Part shown: positions 26,275 through 34,381 of the stretch, piece by piece
Numbering within the stretch: position 1 is the first letter of the stretch
Layout of the letters: each line of letters starts with the position of its first letter
NCBI GenBank assembly: GCA_034440115.1
Contig: JAWXBM010000012.1
Location: 1 to 57,004, forward strand
Length of the DNA: 57,004 nt
Direction: 5' to 3'
DNA from: JAWXBM01 sp034440115
GTDB taxonomy: Bacteria > Pseudomonadota > Gammaproteobacteria > Xanthomonadales > SZUA-36
The notes under the pieces: generated by a model
Databases searched by the model: none
Seen by the model: the letters and a program-made list of their open reading frames with translations, nothing else
What the model was told of the DNA's origin: nothing
Position numbers and translations under genes: made by a program

Positions 26275-27609
26275 TCAGACCTTGCCTTCGTGCCAGGGCA
26301 GGCAAATGCTGACGCACAAACCGCCGCCAGCCACGTTGCTCGCCTTGATCACACCGCCATGCCGGCCTACCGCTGCAGAGGCGATGGATAAGCCGATACC
26401 GTGCCCGCCGGAATGGCGATCGCGCGACTCCTGCACCCGGTAAAACGGTTCAAAAATCTTCTCCAGTTCCACTTCAGGCACACCCGTACCAAAATCGCGC
26501 ACGGTAAGCAGCACCTGGCGATCACTGCTATGGGTCTTCAGGTCCAATAACACACCACGTTCTACAGCAGTGTGCCGCAGAGCATTGCGCAACAAATTCT
26601 CCATGGTGCGCCACAGCAACTCGCGGTCACCATGAAATAAAACCGCTTCAGCAGGCTGCCATTGAACTCCGGGTTTGCCATCCGGCACTTCGTAATTAAC
26701 CACTTCAACCAATTCGGTCAACAAGGCTGACAAGTCCAGATTTTCATCCTGCTTAGGTGAGTTTTCCGAAGTTTCGCGCAACAGACCCAGCACATCGTTG
26801 ACCAGTGACTCCAGCCGCTCACCCTCAAGGGCTATTCTGTCCAGCTCAGGCGCAATGGCGTCGGAGCCTTTCTTGCGGGCGATTTCCAAAGCAACCGACA
26901 AACGCGCCAGAGGAGAGCGCAATTCATGACTGACATCGCGCAGCAATCTTCGACTGGCCTGCTGCATGGTCTGCAAGCGCGCCGCCATCTGGTTGAAATC
27001 CGCTCCCAACTGGCCAAATTCATCACGCCGTTGCGGAGTCGTCTCAGCCACGCGCGCCTCCAGGTCACCGGCAGCAATTTGCCGCGTCGCCGTACGCAGC
27101 GCTTCCAATGGCGCCGTCAGGGATCGAGCCAGGAAAAAACTCACCAGCGCACTGATGATTGCGCCCGCCAGGATGCGCAGCGCTGTGCCATCCGGGCCAG
27201 GCGCAAGTATGGTGGTGGGAGGAATACGATCGACCAGGAAGATGGTGTGTTCTTGACCACCTTTGGCCTGTACGGTTTCAGCTTCCATGCCCCCATGACG
27301 GGCACGCAAAGCACGCAAGATGGCGTCGCGGCTAAGGATTTCCGCATCGTTCTCGTCGACGATAAAAATGTAATTACGCGACATGCGCGGGATCGCCACC
27401 AGCTCTTCTTTGGCTGCTTCGGAACCTGCTGTAGCCAGCGTGATCTTGAGCCTTTGGGAAATGCGATACATGCCACGGGAAAAAGTATTGGCAGGCTCTT
27501 CAGCCCATTGCTCGCGCGCCAGTTTGTCATTTAGCAGGCCAATGGCAGCCGAAAACCCGACTATGCTCAGCCACATGGTCAGAAACAGTTTCCAGAATAA
27601 GCGTGACAC
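26275..27609 (-). CDS. CpxA-like sensor histidine kinase
   Basis: Inner-membrane sensor, 444 aa. The N-terminus SRLFWKLFLTMWLSIVGFSAAIGLL is the first membrane helix, a periplasmic sensor region runs to about residue 165, and a second helix (ILAGAIISALVSFFLARSL) follows. Then comes a HAMP (TAPLEALRTATRQIAAGDLEARV), HisKA with RDVSHELRSPLARLSVALEIARKKG, and HATPase motifs NLLRNALRHT, VRDFGTGVP and HSGGHGIGLSIA. The HisKA and HAMP wording is closest to CpxA. GTG start. It is cotranscribed with its regulator. CpxP is absent nearby; the specific signal is unknown. Confidence 0.85.
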   Translation of the reverse strand: MSRLFWKLFLTMWLSIVGFSAAIGLLNDKLAREQWAEEPANTFSRGMYRISQRLKITLATAGSEAAKEELVAIPRMSRNYIFIVDENDAEILSRDAILRALRARHGGMEAETVQAKGGQEHTIFLVDRIPPTTILAPGPDGTALRILAGAIISALVSFFLARSLTAPLEALRTATRQIAAGDLEARVAETTPQRRDEFGQLGADFNQMAARLQTMQQASRRLLRDVSHELRSPLARLSVALEIARKKGSDAIAPELDRIALEGERLESLVNDVLGLLRETSENSPKQDENLDLSALLTELVEVVNYEVPDGKPGVQWQPAEAVLFHGDRELLWRTMENLLRNALRHTAVERGVLLDLKTHSSDRQVLLTVRDFGTGVPEVELEKIFEPFYRVQESRDRHSGGHGIGLSIASAAVGRHGGVIKASNVAGGGLCVSICLPWHEGKV

Positions 27610-27619
27610 TGCTTAAAAC

Positions 27620-28318
27620 CTAACCGACGCGGTACTGATAGCCGATGCCCCGTATGGTTTCGATACGATTTTCGCCATCGGGGCCGGGGCCCAGTTTGCG
27701 CCGCAGATTACTCACATGCATATCCACACTGCGATCATGTGCAACCGGTTCACGACCTAAAGCTTCCAAATAGAGATCGCGTTTACTGACCACGGCTCCG
27801 CCGTTCTGCAACAGCGAGTGCAATATGCTGAATTCGGTACTGGTCAATTCGACTGATTCACCCCGCAGCAACAAAGTGCGGCTGCCCTGATTCAATTCCA
27901 GGTCATCCACATGGATCACATTGGATACTCCGGTTCCCCCAGAGCGACGCAGGACTGCGCGTATTCGTGCCAGCAATTCCCGCGGGTTACAGGGCTTGGC
28001 TACATAATCATCTGCACCCAATTCAAGACCGAGGATACGATCCAGGTCATCGCCACGGGCGGTCAGCATGATCACTGGCAGGCGACTGTCGCGACGCAAT
28101 TCCTTCAACACATCGAGGCCGTTCATTTCCGGCATCATCACATCCAGAACCACCAGATCGATGTCAGGCGCTTCCATGGCCTGCAAGGCAGCTTTACCAT
28201 CATGAGCCAGCTTGACCCTGAAGTCTTCTGACTCGAAAAACTCTTGCAGCAGCTCGCAAAGCTCTACGTCATCATCGGCAATGAGGATATTTGTTTGCAT
28301 TTCGGGCACTTGACTCAT
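27620..28318 (-). CDS. CpxR-like response regulator
   Basis: OmpR-family regulator, 232 aa. The receiver domain has ILIADDDVELCELLQEFF, phospho-acceptor Asp in LVVLDVMMPEMNGLDVL, MLTARGD and YVAKPCNPRELLARIRAVLRR. The winged-helix domain has ELTSTEFSILHSLLQN and HDRSVDMHVSNLRRKLG. The NPRELLARIRA and SNLRRKLGP wording is CpxR-like. The start may be 28318 or 28300 (MQTNILIADDD). It is upstream of the kinase by 10 nt. A possible promoter (CTGCCA, 17 nt, TAGAAT) lies between the 28377 terminator and the gene. Confidence 0.87.
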   Translation of the reverse strand: MSQVPEMQTNILIADDDVELCELLQEFFESEDFRVKLAHDGKAALQAMEAPDIDLVVLDVMMPEMNGLDVLKELRRDSRLPVIMLTARGDDLDRILGLELGADDYVAKPCNPRELLARIRAVLRRSGGTGVSNVIHVDDLELNQGSRTLLLRGESVELTSTEFSILHSLLQNGGAVVSKRDLYLEALGREPVAHDRSVDMHVSNLRRKLGPGPDGENRIETIRGIGYQYRVG

Positions 28319-28376
28319 GGAAGCCTGCGTTCATTCTATCCAATCCCGGCGCGCATGGCAGAAAAAACGCATGGCG

Positions 28377-28402
28377 AAAAAAAAGGCGCACCGTAGTGCG
28401 CC
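28377..28402 (-). terminator. intrinsic terminator of the beta-helix gene
   Basis: On the minus strand GGCGCAC (28402-28396 side) pairs with GTGCGCC (28391-28385 side) over 7 bp with a 4-nt loop, then eight T residues (28384-28377). It ends the 28434 gene 32 nt after its stop and isolates it from the CpxR-like gene. Confidence 0.9.
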
Positions 28403-28433
28403 CAAGGGACTTCGAAAATTGGTTAACTGATGA

Positions 28434-30167
28434 CTAGTCTACAAAAATACTCCAGTTGTAATGCCAGGCTGAATCTGCACTGCGTACTGCACCGGCCCAA
28501 TCGACCTTGTCAAAGAACTCGCCAAACTTTTCTGAGTCGATAGTCTTGCCACCGGTGTATGCCGCGCCATCGGGTGGATATACGCCCGTCAGGCCTGGGT
28601 TGATGGTTTCGTTACCCGCTTGTGCAGCGATGAATGATGCGGTGGTCCATGGATCAGCAGCGTCTTCTGCGAAATTGGTGGTGCAGTTGAACAGTGTGTT
28701 TTCAAAAGTCAGCACGCCGGTCAGCGCTGCTGGTGTTCCGGCTGCGGTGAAGGTGGCTGCACTGTCGATATTCATACAGGTGCTGAAGCCAGTCACGATC
28801 ATATTGGTGAAGTTGCCACCGGTGCCACGGCGCGGATTGATACCCAGTTCTCCGGTTCTACCCAGTAGTGTTACGTTGGCAATATGGGGCCGCGCGCGTG
28901 GAGATGCGTCGTTGTTCTGCTCCAGGTTATCCAGTTCCATACCCCGGTCGGTTTCTACCGCAAGGTCCTGAATCTGTTTGACAATGGCGTACTGGATGTT
29001 ACCGCTGTAACCCTGGGTCCAGTCTATGCTGTCATCCTGAATATCAGTCAGGATCAGATGCTTGGCATTTACCGTACCGCCAAAGAATTCAATGCCGTCA
29101 TCGGCGTTGCGATGCACCTGGACATAATCGATAACCGTGCCATTACCAACACCTTGCAGGGCGATACCATTCAGCTCATCGGTATCAGTGAAAAGAATGC
29201 CGGCAAACTGCACGCGCACATAACGCAGCACGCCAGAACTGTCGGATGGGTCGTCACCGCCATAGGTTCCGCTGTTGCCTTCGCCTACAGCGGTGCAAGG
29301 AGGCGTGGTACAGGTGTTGATCGGTGCATAACCGTTGATCACCAGACCGCCCCAATCGCCGGAAGAAGCGCCTTCACTTACCGTCAATGGGCCGGAAAAC
29401 ACGATCGGCGCATGGGGCTGGCCTTCAGCAACAATTTTGCTGCCGCGGCTGACAACCAGCAGATCGATGCCACCACTGCCGACAATGCGGGTACCCGCCT
29501 CAACGGTCAGAGTGTTGCTGTTGTTGGTAGCATCTTTTGCACCAATAAACACACCACCGCTCAAAACCCAGATGGTGTTATTGGTTAAAGTGATGTCGTC
29601 GGTATAAGTGCCTGTCAGTACGCAAGTGCGCGGCGTTGCGGCTGCGGTTGAGAATGCAGGGCAAGCGGTAAACGGTTGCTGGTAAACGCACTTGTCATTC
29701 TCCGAACCTTTGGTGACTTGCAAAATGGGCTCGAACGGATTGTCGCCGCTGCCATACGGGGTATTAGTCCAACTGAACTCGGCATTGTTGCAATCCATGA
29801 ACTCGATATTCATGGTGCCCCAGTTGTTATTGTCATTGACCGGGCTACCTGCTTCCGGGCCAAACACACCATCTTTTACGCTATTCAGCACAATGGATAC
29901 TTCAAATTGGCCTGGCACTACAATTGCGCTGCCGCTGACCCAGGTAGGTGCGCCTGTAGCTGTGTCATAAACGAAACCGGCCATGAAGATGGCGCCTTGT
30001 TCTGGCCCGACAGGAATGTACTGCAAACCCCAGCCCCGGCGTGTGTCCAGGTCTTTTTCAACCCAGTAACCATCCAGTTGACGGTCGATGGTAAACGCAC
30101 TTACGGATGCGCTGATGAAACTCAGCAGTACTGCCATGACTGCCATTATTGAATTCCTGTAGTTCAT
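28434..30167 (-). CDS. secreted two-domain protein with right-handed beta-helix, Pho-box controlled
   Basis: Unrecognised 577-aa exported protein. The start at 30167 follows GGAGGA by 7-8 nt; the signal peptide is NSIMAVMAVLLSFISASVSA. Residues about 25-140 form a domain of GYWVEKDLDTRRGWGLQ and FVYDTATGAPTWVSG type, recurrent in secreted proteins of unknown role. The remainder has beta-helix features: repeated short strands with G-x-x-I and conserved turns (IWVLSGGVFIGAKD, TLTVEAGTRIVG, IDYVQVHRNADDGIEFFGG, LILTDIQDDSID). Paired Cys (CVYQQPFTAC, CTTPPC) fit an extracytoplasmic location. It is divergent from the TonB operon and carries its own triple Pho box and terminator. A surface partner of the receptor is inferred; an enzyme is possible. 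Confidence 0.75.
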   Translation of the reverse strand: MNYRNSIMAVMAVLLSFISASVSAFTIDRQLDGYWVEKDLDTRRGWGLQYIPVGPEQGAIFMAGFVYDTATGAPTWVSGSAIVVPGQFEVSIVLNSVKDGVFGPEAGSPVNDNNNWGTMNIEFMDCNNAEFSWTNTPYGSGDNPFEPILQVTKGSENDKCVYQQPFTACPAFSTAAATPRTCVLTGTYTDDITLTNNTIWVLSGGVFIGAKDATNNSNTLTVEAGTRIVGSGGIDLLVVSRGSKIVAEGQPHAPIVFSGPLTVSEGASSGDWGGLVINGYAPINTCTTPPCTAVGEGNSGTYGGDDPSDSSGVLRYVRVQFAGILFTDTDELNGIALQGVGNGTVIDYVQVHRNADDGIEFFGGTVNAKHLILTDIQDDSIDWTQGYSGNIQYAIVKQIQDLAVETDRGMELDNLEQNNDASPRARPHIANVTLLGRTGELGINPRRGTGGNFTNMIVTGFSTCMNIDSAATFTAAGTPAALTGVLTFENTLFNCTTNFAEDAADPWTTASFIAAQAGNETINPGLTGVYPPDGAAYTGGKTIDSEKFGEFFDKVDWAGAVRSADSAWHYNWSIFVD

Positions 30168-30261
30168 TCTCATTTCCTCCATTACCTGTTTTTCAGTTGT
30201 GAACACGTGTGTTTACCAATGTGGTCGGAAACGAATCCTAGGGGTGTTGTGTTGCAGGATG

Positions 30262-30290
30262 GTGACCATCTTGTGACAGCTTCGTGACAC
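30262..30290 (-). promoter_or_regulatory. triple Pho box of the beta-helix gene
   Basis: Read on the minus strand, GTGTCAC (30290-30284), CTGTCAC (30279-30273) and TGGTCAC (30268-30262) start at exact 11-nt steps. These are the cleanest Pho-box units in the window. The -10 element is unclear: CACAAC at the expected distance is poor, and TAGGAT (30239-30234) is 22 nt away. Confidence 0.75.
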
Positions 30291-30304
30291 GTTAAAGCTC
30301 GCGC

Positions 30305-30338
30305 CTGTCACAACTATGTAATAAACGCGTCCTAGACT
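30305..30338 (+). promoter_or_regulatory. Pho box and -10 of the DUF3450-TonB operon
   Basis: CTGTCAC (30305-30311) and ATGTAAT (30316-30322) start 11 nt apart, and TAGACT (30333-30338, 4/6) lies 10 nt further on. The arrangement equals that before phoB and pstS. It is 15 nt from the opposite-facing Pho box, so one regulatory patch serves both genes. Confidence 0.72.
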
Positions 30339-30405
30339 GCGGCGCATTAAAGCTGGAAAAAAACTCAAAGCTTATTCAGTCTGTAAATTCAATTCGAGAG
30401 GGATC

Positions 30406-31206
30406 ATGACCACCACACTTAATCGTTGTTTCATGGCCTGCACCATGCTCACCGGCATTGTCATACTGCCCAGCCTGTCATGGGCCGATGAAGCTTCCGA
30501 AAACCTGGCCAGCCGATTGGTACAGATGCGCGGCCAGGTCGATGAATTGCAGAGCGAGTTGAGCCTTTCCCGCGACGAGCACAAGAACCGCATGGCTTTC
30601 CTGACCGCACAACTAACTGAACTGGAAGCCGGCCGGGACCGTGAAGCACTGCGTTTGCAGCAGCTCGAAACGGAGCTGGAAAAAATGCGCGTTGATGTGG
30701 CAGCAGCGGGTGACAGTTCAACCACGTTAGAACCGATATTGATGGAGGAAATTGCTGCGCTGCGGCAGCAGGTCAGCCGCGGGTTTCCATTCAAGGTCGG
30801 TGAACGGCTGGCGGAGCTGGACGAAATTGAGTCCCAGCTCAGCGGTGGCGTACTGCCAGCGCAACGCGCATTCAATCGCCTGTGGGCCTTCGTCGAAGAC
30901 GAGATGCGCATCAGCCGCGAAAACGCCATCTACAGTCAGTCCATCAGCCTGGATGGTTCCAACGTGCTGGTGGATATCGCCAAACTCGGCAATGCCATGA
31001 TGTATTTCCGTACCCGCGACCTGAAATACGGGCGTGCTGTTGAAACCAGCCAGGGCTGGCGCTTCGAGTTGTTCACAACTACCGCTGATCAGGAACGCAC
31101 AGCACGTTTGTTTGATGCCCTGCGCAAGCAGATTCGCCAGGGTTACTTCGAATTACCCAATGCCTTGCCTATGGCAGCGGCTGGCATGACAGGAGCTGGT
31201 CAATGA
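30406..31206 (+). CDS. DUF3450 periplasmic coiled-coil protein
   Basis: First gene of the TonB operon, 266 aa. A signal peptide ends near LSWADE. Residues about 30-105 form a long coiled coil (RLVQMRGQVDELQSELSL through LQQLETELEKMRVDV), then a compact DUF3450 C-terminal domain with FPFKVGERLAELDEIESQL, FNRLWAFVEDEMRISREN and WRFELFTTTADQE. DUF3450 proteins regularly accompany long ExbB homologues in Vibrio/Shewanella-type TonB2 systems; their function is not known, but a periplasmic support role for the energy complex is likely. GAGAGGG precedes the ATG. It overlaps the next gene by 4 nt (ATGA). Confidence 0.88.
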   Translation: MTTTLNRCFMACTMLTGIVILPSLSWADEASENLASRLVQMRGQVDELQSELSLSRDEHKNRMAFLTAQLTELEAGRDREALRLQQLETELEKMRVDVAAAGDSSTTLEPILMEEIAALRQQVSRGFPFKVGERLAELDEIESQLSGGVLPAQRAFNRLWAFVEDEMRISRENAIYSQSISLDGSNVLVDIAKLGNAMMYFRTRDLKYGRAVETSQGWRFELFTTTADQERTARLFDALRKQIRQGYFELPNALPMAAAGMTGAGQ

Positions 31207-32705
31207 AGCACTCAGTAACACACTCTGTGAAGCCTTTATCCAACAACCCAGTCATGGGCAAATCACGATTTACATTGGCCTTGGCAGTGGCAGTCGCAAC
31301 TTGCCTCTGCCTCAGCGGCCTGGCCACAGCCTGGGCACAGGATGAAACAAGTGCTACCGCTGCAGTCGAACAGGTTCCGGCAGTGGCAATCAATCCATTG
31401 AAAACCCGTGACGAACTGCAGGCCGCGTACCAGAAAGAATACGCCTTCCTGGATGCGCAACTGAAAGACCTGCGCGCTCGCCAGGTCGAATTTGCAGCCA
31501 GCTCCAGCACGGCTCAGCGAGACAAGCAAGCCAGTATCGACCGCATCGAAGGCGAGTACATTGCCGCACAAACCCGCAGTGACCGTATCAACGAAATGTT
31601 GGAAGATGCCGAGCGCCAGGTTTCGGCAGCAGAGGACAGCCGCAATACTCTGGAGGCCACTTTTCTGCAGGCGGGCTCCACGCTGGAAAATCTTGATCAG
31701 CGACCCATTAACGAAAGCGATTGGAATACCGGCAGCGACAGCGAAAAAATCGCTGCATTATTTGGCCTGACCCTCGACCTGCTGAAACAGCAAGGTGCCT
31801 TGCGCAAAACCACCGGGGACTTCTTCCTGGCTGATGGCACCCAGGTTAATGGCGCCATCATTCGCATTGGGAATATTGCTGCCTACGGCCTTACCCAGGC
31901 AGAAGGTGAGGAACAAGGCGGAGCGCTGGCGCCGGCAGGTGAGGGCCGCTTGAAAGTCTGGTCAGCATCGACTCCGGCAACGGCCGAGGCTCTGGCACGC
32001 GGTGAAGCGCCTGCCGTTCTGGATATATTTCTCTATGAATCCAGCCAGAAAGCCATCGAGGAACAGGCTGGCAAGACCCTGTTCAGCGTGATCCAGAGTG
32101 GCGGTGTGATCGCCTGGATCATCGTCGGGCTGGGTGTTGTGGCGGCCATATTGATATTGCTGCGATTTGTTTTCCTGCGAAATGCCAGCGCCAGCACCGA
32201 GCGTGCCCAGCAGGAAGTAGGCAGTCTGGTGGCGGAAGGCAAGTTGGAAGCAGCGCTGAAAGCCTGCAAGCAACTGAAGGGCTCGACTTCACGCGTATTG
32301 GCTTCAGCGGTGCGCAATCTTGAGCGCGATCGCGCACATATTGAAGACATTATTTCCGAACAAATTCTGCATGAAAGCGCGCACCTCAACCGCTTTGGCG
32401 CCTTCATCATCGTTATTGCAGCAGTGGCGCCCTTGTTAGGCCTGTTGGGAACCGTCACCGGAATGATCTCGACTTTTGACATCATTACCGAGTTTGGCAC
32501 TGGCGACCCGAAGCTGCTTTCAGGTGGTATTTCCATTGCCCTGGTGACCACTGAAGTGGGCCTGGCTGTGGCCATTCCAGCCTTGATATTCGGTAACCTT
32601 TTGTCCGGTTGGGCCGAGTCCATCAAGGATGAAATGGAGAAGGCCGCGTTGCACGTAATCAATCTTTACACCAGTCACTCAGTAGCCAAGCGCCAGGCTG
32701 CGTAA
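31203..32705 (+). CDS. long ExbB/TolQ-family protein with periplasmic coiled-coil (TtpC-like)
   Basis: 500-aa MotA/TolQ/ExbB family proton-channel protein. After a signal-like segment (FTLALAVAVATCLCLSGLATAWAQ) comes a periplasmic region of about 250 residues with coiled coil (AYQKEYAFLDAQLKDLRARQ), then the channel part: membrane segments VIAWIIVGLGVVAAILILLRFVF, FGAFIIVIAAVAPLLGLLGTVTGMISTF and ISIALVTTEVGLAVAIPALIFGNLL. The size and layout match the Vibrio TtpC/TonB2 accessory protein. GGAG lies 7 nt before the ATG. Confidence 0.9.
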   Translation: MKHSVTHSVKPLSNNPVMGKSRFTLALAVAVATCLCLSGLATAWAQDETSATAAVEQVPAVAINPLKTRDELQAAYQKEYAFLDAQLKDLRARQVEFAASSSTAQRDKQASIDRIEGEYIAAQTRSDRINEMLEDAERQVSAAEDSRNTLEATFLQAGSTLENLDQRPINESDWNTGSDSEKIAALFGLTLDLLKQQGALRKTTGDFFLADGTQVNGAIIRIGNIAAYGLTQAEGEEQGGALAPAGEGRLKVWSASTPATAEALARGEAPAVLDIFLYESSQKAIEEQAGKTLFSVIQSGGVIAWIIVGLGVVAAILILLRFVFLRNASASTERAQQEVGSLVAEGKLEAALKACKQLKGSTSRVLASAVRNLERDRAHIEDIISEQILHESAHLNRFGAFIIVIAAVAPLLGLLGTVTGMISTFDIITEFGTGDPKLLSGGISIALVTTEVGLAVAIPALIFGNLLSGWAESIKDEMEKAALHVINLYTSHSVAKRQAA

Positions 32706-32708
32706 AAC

Positions 32709-33317
32709 ATGTTGGCGTCCTTGTTGCAGCAAATTGGTGAATACATCGCGGCTGGCGGCTGGGTTATGCCGCCATTGCTGGTGGCCACCTTGCTGCTGTG
32801 GTTCGCCATTGGCTATCGCTTCGCCAGTCTGAAGCGTGGCAGCAAGCGTGGCGCACGGAACTTGCTGTGGCGAGCTGACCGCGGCAAAAAGGGTAACAAC
32901 GACGGCATCCTGATCCGCGCCATGCTCAAGGGGATAGAACTGCGTGACAGTATTCCCCCGGAACACCTCAGGGCCATGCTGGATGACGCGTTTTATGCCG
33001 AGGAGCGTGAGCTCAATAAATTCAATGTACTGATTACGACCATTGTGATGACCGCACCCCTGCTGGGTTTGCTCGGCACAGTGATCGGCATGATCGAAAC
33101 CTTCGATTCGCTGGGCAATATGTCGCTTTTCTCCCAATCCGGAGGTATTGCCGGCGGTATTTCACAAGCACTGATAACCACCCAGATGGGTTTGGCTGTG
33201 GCCATACCCGGATTGATTGTTAATGGTGCGCTGCACCGAAAGCAGTTAGACATAGAGCTGGAATTGGCCCAGATGAAAGACATCCTGTGCGCAGAGCAAT
33301 CTGCAAGGAGACTGTAA
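32709..33317 (+). CDS. exbB: ExbB proton-channel protein
   Basis: 202-aa standard ExbB, three membrane segments: WVMPPLLVATLLLWFAIGY near the N-terminus, VLITTIVMTAPLLGLLGTVIGMIETF and ISQALITTQMGLAVAIPGLIVNG. The TAPLLGLLGTVIGM and ALITTQMGLAVAIPGL blocks are family signatures; Thr/Glu residues of the channel path are present. With the 31203 product it gives two ExbB homologues to one TonB, a feature of TonB2-type complexes. Start 3 nt after the preceding stop. Confidence 0.93.
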   Translation: MLASLLQQIGEYIAAGGWVMPPLLVATLLLWFAIGYRFASLKRGSKRGARNLLWRADRGKKGNNDGILIRAMLKGIELRDSIPPEHLRAMLDDAFYAEERELNKFNVLITTIVMTAPLLGLLGTVIGMIETFDSLGNMSLFSQSGGIAGGISQALITTQMGLAVAIPGLIVNGALHRKQLDIELELAQMKDILCAEQSARRL

Positions 33318-33320
33318 GCG

Positions 33321-33731
33321 ATGCGTTATCGGGAAAGAAAAGAAGCCATCCAGGCCATCGATGTTTCACCCTTGATCGACATGGTGTTCATCCTGCTGAT
33401 TTTTTTCATGGTCAGCACCACCTTTGTCAAGGACATGAAGCTGGACTTGAACCGCCCGGCAGCATCATCAGCCTTGGCGGCATCCACCAAGGCCATTCGG
33501 CTGTATGTCGACGCCGGCGGCGATACTTATCTGGATGGTGAACCAGTCCAAATATGGGTAATTCAAAGCCGCTTGCGCGATCAGCTCAAAACCATGACAG
33601 CAAAATCGGTGCTGGTGATTACCGATGATGGCGTACCTGCCGGTCGTTTGGTTGAAGTCATTGACCAGGCTCGCCTGGCCGGCGCCACCGATGTGGGTGT
33701 CGCCACCGTTGCTGAAGCCGGAGCTGGTTAA
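33321..33731 (+). CDS. exbD: ExbD energy-transducing protein
   Basis: 136-aa ExbD: cytoplasmic start, one membrane segment IDVSPLIDMVFILLIFFMVSTTF with the essential Asp at position 20, and a periplasmic C-terminal domain (VLVITDDGVPAGRLVEVIDQARLAGATDVGVAT). It couples proton flow through the ExbB channel to TonB. Start 3 nt after exbB. Confidence 0.93.
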   Translation: MRYRERKEAIQAIDVSPLIDMVFILLIFFMVSTTFVKDMKLDLNRPAASSALAASTKAIRLYVDAGGDTYLDGEPVQIWVIQSRLRDQLKTMTAKSVLVITDDGVPAGRLVEVIDQARLAGATDVGVATVAEAGAG

Positions 33732-33732
33732 G

Positions 33733-34377
33733 ATGCAATCGCGTGAACGCCTGAGGCGTCTTGCCTGGGCGCTTGCAGCCATGACCATAGGCACCGTGAT
33801 GGTGCTGGGCACGGTATTGCTGGTGAATTACTACTCCGATGCGCTGGAGGAAAGCCGGGCCGAAGCCGCTAATCAGATTGCCTTTGAGCGCAAGAAACCT
33901 CCAGAAGACAAGCAGGTGCAGAAACCCAAACCTAAACCCAAGCCGCGCAACACGCCACGCAACGCCCCTCCACCGCTGACAGGTCTCGACACGTCCTTGT
34001 CCGGCATTGATATGGGCTTGCCGGGCTTTTCTGCGGATGACCTGGGCGCACTGGAGGGCGACCTGCTGGGCGGTGCTGATGGCATGGTGATGACCGACGA
34101 CACGGTGGATCAACCGCCGCAGGCCAGCCACCAGGCGGCACCGGTATTTCCACCGCGGGCGAGAGCACGGGGTATCGAGGGCTTTGTGGTGTTTTCGCTG
34201 CTGATCGGAGTGACCGGCGAGATCGAGCAGATTGAGGTTATAGAAGCATCGCCCGAAGGTGTGTTCGAAGAAGCTGCCACCCAGGGCATCAGCCAATGGC
34301 GTTTCGAGCCCGCTCTGTACCAGGGCCAGGCTGTCCGGTCCTGGGCCAAACAACGCATCCGCTTTGACCTGGATTGA
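33733..34377 (+). CDS. tonB: TonB-family energy transducer
   Basis: 214-aa TonB. ATG 33733 is 1 nt after the exbD stop. N-terminal membrane anchor (WALAAMTIGTVMVLGTVLLVNYY), Pro/Lys-rich spacer (KKPPEDKQVQKPKPKPKP), an acidic Gly-rich linker, and the C-terminal domain APVFPPRARARGIEGFVVF followed by IEQIEVIEASPEG and ISQWRFEPALYQG. The His of the usual SxxH anchor motif is not obvious here, as in short TonB2-type proteins. It would span the periplasm to the 35575 receptor. Confidence 0.9.
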   Translation: MQSRERLRRLAWALAAMTIGTVMVLGTVLLVNYYSDALEESRAEAANQIAFERKKPPEDKQVQKPKPKPKPRNTPRNAPPPLTGLDTSLSGIDMGLPGFSADDLGALEGDLLGGADGMVMTDDTVDQPPQASHQAAPVFPPRARARGIEGFVVFSLLIGVTGEIEQIEVIEASPEGVFEEAATQGISQWRFEPALYQGQAVRSWAKQRIRFDLD

Positions 34378-34381
34378 TCCC

